A stretch of 17,427 bases of DNA from positions 1-17,427 of the forward strand of contig JBCBZE010000032.1 in NCBI GenBank assembly GCA_039815505.1, in the 5' to 3' direction. The notes beneath the pieces were generated by a model that saw only the letters and a list, made by a program, of their open reading frames with translations, was not told the origin of the DNA and did no database searches. Below are positions 13,579 to 17,427 of this stretch, in pieces (positions within the stretch are counted from its first letter, which is position 1; every line of letters begins with the position of its first letter). The position numbers and the translations under genes were made by a program. This DNA comes from CANLWN01 sp039815505. Its GTDB lineage: Bacteria > Bacteroidota > Bacteroidia > Flavobacteriales > Flavobacteriaceae.

Positions 13579-15444
13579 CTACCCTTTCATCCACACATTA
13601 CGCAAGCTAGAGTTTTGTTCGGTAATCTCCTCTTGGGGAACAATGGTTTTAACCTTTACTGTGGAAACACCCACTTTGCCCTTGAGCGCTATCTCTTCAT
13701 CACCCCTTTGAACCACCATGGTTATTTCTGTTTCCGGGGACCAGCCAAAACTCTCCCCTATTATGGGACGGATACTTTCCAAGGAAATATCGGTTCCGTT
13801 TATTTTTTTGATTACATCACCTGCCTTAACTCCAAAATTGGTGAAAAAGCTATTTAGTTCAATTCCCTTTCGAACAAAAATAGCGTTGTCATTGGATTGA
13901 TCCACATCAATAAAAGGAACTTCCCCGTTTAAAAAGTACCCGCTTTTCTCTTCGGCTTCTATGATGGTAAGACCTACTTTTGATAGGTAAAACCCATAGT
14001 TTATAGGTGTATTCCCAATCACATGGGTATCAAAAAAAGTTCTTATTCCGGGATAGGTCATGGCTACGATCTCGTTGATCAATTGATCATCGTTGAAAGG
14101 GGTATCCTTACCATATTTCTTGGACAATTCCTTCATTAACCATAATACTCCTTTTTGTCCGTTACTCAACTCTTTCAAAGTAATGTCCAATACCATATTG
14201 ATCAATGCCCCCTTTTCATATACGTTCGCATAGTTTTCCTTGTAGGGTTCCACCAAAATATGCTTACTCATTTCAGTGAAGGACATGGTATCATCATATG
14301 CTTTGGCATTGCTAATTTTATCCATGATCCTTTGGTAAAATTCGGTCTCATCTATCAACCCTTGTTGAATTTGAAAAAGATTCGCAAAATACTCGGTAGT
14401 GCCTTCATACATCCAAAGGTGTTCGGACATTTTTGGGTCGTTGAAATCAAAATATTGAATTTCTCTTGAATGTACGCTCAGCGGTGTAACAATATGGAAA
14501 AATTCATGGGAGACCACATCAACCATGGCCTGTTCCAATCTATCTTTGGGCATTTGTTCAGGAAGCACCACTACCGTGGATGTATGATGTTCCAAAGCCC
14601 CGAAACCACTTGCATCATTTGGTTGTAATGTGGAAAGATAGAGTAAAATGTTATATTCTTTTGTACCGTCTATATCCCCCAAAAAAGTTTTCTGGGCTCT
14701 CATCATCTTACTCATCCTATCCTTTAAACTGGATGCGGTATACACGTTATTTGGAGAATACACACTAAGATTTACAGTAATGTCATTGATCTGAAACGAT
14801 ACCATATTCGGTTTTGCATAAAGCACAGGATTATCTATTACCTCAAAATAACGATTGGCCAAAAAGACATCCATATCCTTTCTATCCCCGTTTTTTTCAA
14901 CTAATGATGTAGTGGGCACCAATCCTTTCGGTGCTCTAATATTCAATTCATAGGGGACTTCTTTTAAATCGTTAAAATATCCTACAAAGCCATGAAGGTT
15001 CAACATAAAGTTATCATCCTTCATTATGTTTGTACCGGCCGGGGAAAAAACTGCCTCGTCCACTTCGCTCTCCGTATCATAGGTATCGTTGACCCAATAG
15101 GTTACCTTATCCAGTTTTTTTCCATCAACGATGACCCAGGTATTGTCGTCCGTCTTAGAAAAGCTTAGCTCCCCGCCCTTATAATCAAGGGCCTTGAAAT
15201 CTTCAATATACTTTCCGTAATTATCCGTACTGTAGGTGCCAGGGACCGTTTTGGGGATATAAAAAGACACCTCGTCCGTAACAAACACACCGGGATCCAT
15301 AGCGACCATAACTTTATCTTCTACAACGTTCACTAGGTCTATGGTACTTAAAACAGGTGTTTTATCTGCTGTAAGTAGCGTTTTCGTAGTACTGCAACCG
15401 TATAAAAACGTCCCAATAAGGGAAACCCACGCTAATCTCTTCAT
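13579..15444 (-). CDS. M61-family glycyl aminopeptidase with PDZ domain, lipoprotein
   Basis: The 621-residue protein starts MKRLAWVSLIGTFLYG before Cys17, a lipoprotein signal; the frame continues 15 codons upstream, but that would bury the signal peptide, so the ATG at 15444 is preferred. The N-terminal beta domain of M61 is followed by GFGALEHHTSTVVVLP and the zinc site H313-E314-FF-H317, with E347 in WMYEGTTEYFA as likely third ligand. Known M61 enzymes release N-terminal Gly or Ala. A PDZ domain occupies about the last 120 residues (GVKAGDVIKKINGTDI). An envelope peptidase in amino-acid scavenging or quality control is inferred. It is followed by its own terminator and diverges from pyrH. 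Confidence 0.93.
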   Translation of the reverse strand: MKRLAWVSLIGTFLYGCSTTKTLLTADKTPVLSTIDLVNVVEDKVMVAMDPGVFVTDEVSFYIPKTVPGTYSTDNYGKYIEDFKALDYKGGELSFSKTDDNTWVIVDGKKLDKVTYWVNDTYDTESEVDEAVFSPAGTNIMKDDNFMLNLHGFVGYFNDLKEVPYELNIRAPKGLVPTTSLVEKNGDRKDMDVFLANRYFEVIDNPVLYAKPNMVSFQINDITVNLSVYSPNNVYTASSLKDRMSKMMRAQKTFLGDIDGTKEYNILLYLSTLQPNDASGFGALEHHTSTVVVLPEQMPKDRLEQAMVDVVSHEFFHIVTPLSVHSREIQYFDFNDPKMSEHLWMYEGTTEYFANLFQIQQGLIDETEFYQRIMDKISNAKAYDDTMSFTEMSKHILVEPYKENYANVYEKGALINMVLDITLKELSNGQKGVLWLMKELSKKYGKDTPFNDDQLINEIVAMTYPGIRTFFDTHVIGNTPINYGFYLSKVGLTIIEAEEKSGYFLNGEVPFIDVDQSNDNAIFVRKGIELNSFFTNFGVKAGDVIKKINGTDISLESIRPIIGESFGWSPETEITMVVQRGDEEIALKGKVGVSTVKVKTIVPQEEITEQNSSLRNVWMKG

Positions 15445-15561
15445 ATATATTATTTCTGTTTGGTCCATATCTTTTGTATTATCGTACAAGGATATAAAAT
15501 ATAATTAAGTAGGGAATACCGATTAGGAAATAATTAAGCTGTACATCCGATTTCAAAAACT

Positions 15562-15589
15562 GTTCCATAAATTATTTTGATTATTTTTG
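15562..15589 (+). promoter_or_regulatory. Candidate pyrH promoter
   Basis: TATTTTTG (15582-15589) matches TAnnTTTG. The -33 position, 19 nt upstream, reads CTG (15560-15562) rather than TTG, one mismatch. The predicted transcription start falls about 15 nt before the pyrH ATG. Confidence 0.5.
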
Positions 15590-15605
15590 CTTCGAAATAA
15601 TCAAA
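15576..15605. repeat. 11-bp inverted repeat overlapping the pyrH -7 box (operator candidate)
   Basis: TTTGATTATTT (15576-15586) and AAATAATCAAA (15595-15605) are exact reverse complements around TTGCTTCG. The left arm covers part of the -7 element and the right arm covers the expected start of the transcript. This geometry suits a dimeric regulator blocking RNA polymerase, or a 5'-end hairpin. Confidence 0.5.
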
Positions 15606-15611
15606 CTTGGC

Positions 15612-16319
15612 ATGCAATATAAACGAATACTTTTAAAGCTCAGCGGAGAGGCCCTTATGGGAGAAAGACAATATGGAATTGACCCGAAGCGACTTTCAGA
15701 GTATGCAGATGAGATTAAGGAGGTTGTGGACAAAGGTGTTGAGGTTGCCATAGTAATAGGCGGTGGAAATATCTTTAGGGGACTGGCCGGTGAAAGTAAT
15801 GGTATGGACCGGGTTCAAGGAGATCATATGGGTATGCTTGCCACAATCATAAATGGTCTTGCCCTACAAAGTGCCCTAGAGGGCAAAAATGTACAGACCC
15901 GTTTGCAATCTGCCATTAAAATCAATGAAGTTGCAGAGCCGTTTATTAGAAGAAGGGCTATGCGACATTTAGAAAAAGGCAGGGTGGTTATTTTTGGTGG
16001 AGGAACTGGAAACCCCTATTTTACTACGGATTCCGCTGCCGTATTACGTGCTATTGAAATAGAGGCCAATGTCATCTTAAAAGGCACCCGGGTAGATGGA
16101 ATATACACCTCTGATCCGGAGAAAGATAAAAATGCGACCAAATTCGATACTATATCATTCAATGATGTATTGACGAAAGGGTTAAAGGTAATGGACACTA
16201 CCGCTTTTACACTGAGTCAGGAAAATGAGTTGCCCATTGTGGTATTCGATATGAACAAAAAAGGAAATCTGCTCAAGATTATTTCGGGAGAAAATATAGG
16301 TACCGTTGTAAACCTTTAG
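15612..16319 (+). CDS. pyrH: UMP kinase
   Basis: The 235-residue enzyme phosphorylates UMP to UDP with ATP, the committed step towards UTP and CTP. It belongs to the amino-acid-kinase fold rather than the NMP kinases. Visible motifs are the phosphate-binding K9-L-S-G12 (LLKLSGEALMG), G50-G-G-N53 (IGGGNIFRG), DRVQGDHMGMLAT at 66-78, and the nucleotide-binding GGGTGNPYFTTDSAA at 129-143. Length is typical. The start is the first ATG after the promoter-like repeat. It is divergent from the M61 peptidase gene and lies 42 nt before frr, the common pyrH-frr pairing, though frr also has a promoter of its own. Confidence 0.98.
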   Translation: MQYKRILLKLSGEALMGERQYGIDPKRLSEYADEIKEVVDKGVEVAIVIGGGNIFRGLAGESNGMDRVQGDHMGMLATIINGLALQSALEGKNVQTRLQSAIKINEVAEPFIRRRAMRHLEKGRVVIFGGGTGNPYFTTDSAAVLRAIEIEANVILKGTRVDGIYTSDPEKDKNATKFDTISFNDVLTKGLKVMDTTAFTLSQENELPIVVFDMNKKGNLLKIISGENIGTVVNL

Positions 16320-16335
16320 GTTTGGTATAATTTTG
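16306..16335 (+). promoter_or_regulatory. Internal promoter for frr
   Basis: TTG (16306-16308), a 19-nt spacer and TAATTTTG (16328-16335) match the Bacteroidota consensus without a mismatch. The -33 box lies inside the last codons of pyrH and the -7 box 26 nt before the frr ATG. frr can therefore probably be transcribed independently of pyrH. Confidence 0.7.
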
Positions 16336-16361
16336 GTTGGGACTCTTTAAAATATAGGTAT

Positions 16362-16916
16362 ATGAACGAAGAAATTAAATTCATTTTGGATGCTGCCAAA
16401 GAAAGTATGGATGGAGCCATGGTGCATTTAGAAAAGGCACTTGTAAAGATACGGGCCGGCAAGGCAAGTCCCGTTATGCTTTCCAGTGTTAAGGTAGACT
16501 ATTACGGCTCACCTACCCCTTTATCACAGGTGGCGAATGTAAACACACCCGATGCACGTACCCTATCTGTTCAGCCATGGGAAAAAAGTATGCTCCAGGA
16601 AATAGAAACCGCCATCATGAACGCAAACCTTGGGTTTAACCCTATGAACAATGGAGAAACGGTTATCATCAATGTTCCACCTTTAACCGAGGAGAGAAGG
16701 GTTCAATTGGTGAAACAAGCCAAATCCGAAGCAGAAGATGCCAAAGTAAGTGTACGTAATGCGCGGCAGGACGCCAATAAAGAAATTAGGACCCTGGACG
16801 TATCCGAAGATTTACAAAAGAATGCAGAAGTAGATATTCAGGAACTTACAGATACGTACAGTAAAAAAGTGGACGCTATTCTTCAGGTGAAAGAAGCGGA
16901 AATAATGAAAGTATAA
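16362..16916 (+). CDS. frr: Ribosome recycling factor
   Basis: RRF, with EF-G, splits post-termination ribosomes. The 184-residue product has normal length and the expected parts: a long first helix (MDGAMVHLEKALVKIRAGKA), the beta domain beginning near residue 38 (VDYYGSPTPLSQVANV, LSVQPWEKSML, NPMNNGETVIINVPPLTEERR), and the two C-terminal helices of the three-helix bundle (VQLVKQAKSEAEDAKVSVRN to the end). It follows pyrH by 42 nt and is closed by an intrinsic terminator. Confidence 0.98.
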   Translation: MNEEIKFILDAAKESMDGAMVHLEKALVKIRAGKASPVMLSSVKVDYYGSPTPLSQVANVNTPDARTLSVQPWEKSMLQEIETAIMNANLGFNPMNNGETVIINVPPLTEERRVQLVKQAKSEAEDAKVSVRNARQDANKEIRTLDVSEDLQKNAEVDIQELTDTYSKKVDAILQVKEAEIMKV

Positions 16917-16937
16917 GTTTATACCTCAGCAATAAGG

Positions 16938-16965
16938 AAGCGGCTCTTTTTGGTCGCTTTTTTTT
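16938..16965 (+). terminator. Intrinsic terminator after frr
   Basis: AAGCGGCT (16938-16945) pairs with GGTCGCTT (16952-16959) as RNA, using two G-U pairs, around a CTTTTT loop, and runs into a T8 tract. It lies 21 nt after the frr stop. Confidence 0.8.
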
Positions 16966-17038
16966 ATATTCAGAACTATATATAATTCAATAGCAGTTTA
17001 ATGGTCGTCTTTATGTATAACATTTTTTTCAATACATG

Positions 17039-17072
17039 TTGTAGGTTCCCTACCGATCATTTTCTACCTTTG
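17039..17072 (+). promoter_or_regulatory. Candidate promoter of the MMPL/RND transporter gene
   Basis: TACCTTTG (17065-17072) matches TAnnTTTG. The nearest TTG upstream (17039-17041) is at a long 23-nt spacing. Transcription would begin about 13 nt before the ATG at 17092. Confidence 0.5.
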
Positions 17073-17091
17073 ATCTTGACAAAAAAATAGC

Positions 17092-17427
17092 ATGGTAGCT
17101 AAGCTAACAACAGGTTTTTGGGCGGTAATAGCAAGAATTATTCTTAGAAACAGAATCCTGATATTATTACTTATTGCAGCAGTTACAACCTTTTTGGCCT
17201 TTCAATGGGAGAACATGCGCTTTTCCACCTCGGAAGCCAATTTATTGCCAGATGACCATCCTATAAATCTTGAATATAATTCTTTTCTAGAATTGTTTGG
17301 GGAGGAAGGCAATACCATTGTCTTTGCTGTCAAGGACAGTTCTTTGTATACCCCTTCAAAATTTAATCGTTGGAACAAACTGAGCAAACAACTACAGGCA
17401 TTTCCAGAGGTGGATTTTGTACTTTCT
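17092..17427 (+). CDS. MMPL/RND-superfamily transporter, N-terminal fragment (112 residues)
   Basis: The frame is open from ATG 17092 to the last base of the window, exactly 112 codons. It starts with a basic/amphipathic stretch (FWAVIARIILRNR), then one membrane helix at about 21-38 (ILILLLIAAVTTFLAF). The following extracytoplasmic part contains FSTSEANLLPDDHPINLEYN and FGEEGNTIVFAV. This arrangement, first helix then a Leu-Pro-x-Asp-His-Pro motif, is typical of predicted RND-superfamily exporters of the MMPL type, which move lipids or hydrophobic compounds using the proton gradient. The remaining helices and the catalytic Asp region lie outside the window, so the substrate and completeness cannot be judged. 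It is separated from frr by a terminator and has its own promoter-like element. Confidence 0.85.
   Translation, partial: MVAKLTTGFWAVIARIILRNRILILLLIAAVTTFLAFQWENMRFSTSEANLLPDDHPINLEYNSFLELFGEEGNTIVFAVKDSSLYTPSKFNRWNKLSKQLQAFPEVDFVLS

Noticed and set aside
15445..15489. Fifteen-codon upstream extension of the M61 peptidase
   Set aside because: It would put polar residues ahead of a clear lipoprotein signal peptide; the ATG at 15444 gives a normal signal.
1..17427. CRISPR array, prophage, insertion sequence or defence island
   Set aside because: No regularly spaced repeats, integrase, transposase, terminal repeats or defence-type domains were seen on either strand.

Overview
The window looks like a chromosomal segment of a marine-type member of the Flavobacteriaceae (Bacteroidota). 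The evidence is the proteins: flavobacterial L13, S9, S2 and EF-Ts sequences, a type IX secretion sorting domain, a surface-type lipoprotein and a DUF5916 outer-membrane protein. The promoters agree. Several genes are preceded by the Bacteroidota -7 element TAnnTTTG, in two cases with a -33 TTG exactly 19 nt upstream, and no gene has a clear Shine-Dalgarno sequence. Base composition looks even and I see no IS element, prophage, integrase, CRISPR array, rRNA or tRNA. The genus (Maribacter/Zobellia-like) is only a guess.

Layout. (1) 1-171: the 3' end of an unrecognised gene with an acidic tail, followed by two abutting hairpins. (2) 332-1949, minus strand: a membrane-anchored metallophosphoesterase, then a thioredoxin-fold protein that has lost both active-site cysteines. 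(3) 2206-5464, plus strand: polA with all three domains, then a 116-residue protein that is only a signal peptide plus a type IX sorting domain. A strong bidirectional terminator closes this unit. (4) 5537-8797, minus strand: a CBM9-like/DUF5916 outer-membrane protein followed by a lipocalin-like lipoprotein. (5) 9020-12159, plus strand: the translation unit rplM-rpsI-rpsB-tsf, with a near-ideal promoter, a GTG start for rplM, structured spacers before rpsB and tsf, and an S2 that carries a long C-terminal extension ending in a helix-hairpin-helix domain. (6) 12234-15444, minus strand: two lipoprotein hydrolases, a beta-lactamase-fold serine hydrolase and an M61 peptidase with a PDZ domain. 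(7) 15612-16916, plus strand: pyrH and frr, each with its own promoter-like element. (8) 17092-end: the N-terminus of an MMPL/RND-type transporter, running off the window.

How the genes relate. The core is housekeeping: ribosomal proteins, elongation factor Ts, ribosome recycling, UMP kinase and DNA polymerase I. In many bacteria rpsB-tsf-pyrH-frr are contiguous; here two opposite-strand envelope hydrolases separate tsf from pyrH. The remaining genes are mostly cell-envelope proteins (lipoproteins, outer-membrane barrel, type IX cargo, RND pump).

I found no complete novel defence or mobile system. The points most worth a second look are the S2-HhH fusion, the cysteine-less thioredoxin, the cargo-free type IX protein, the Tat-like motif inside the polytopic phosphoesterase, the clamp-binding-like motif in Pol I, and the candidate RNA leaders and operator around rpsB, tsf and pyrH.
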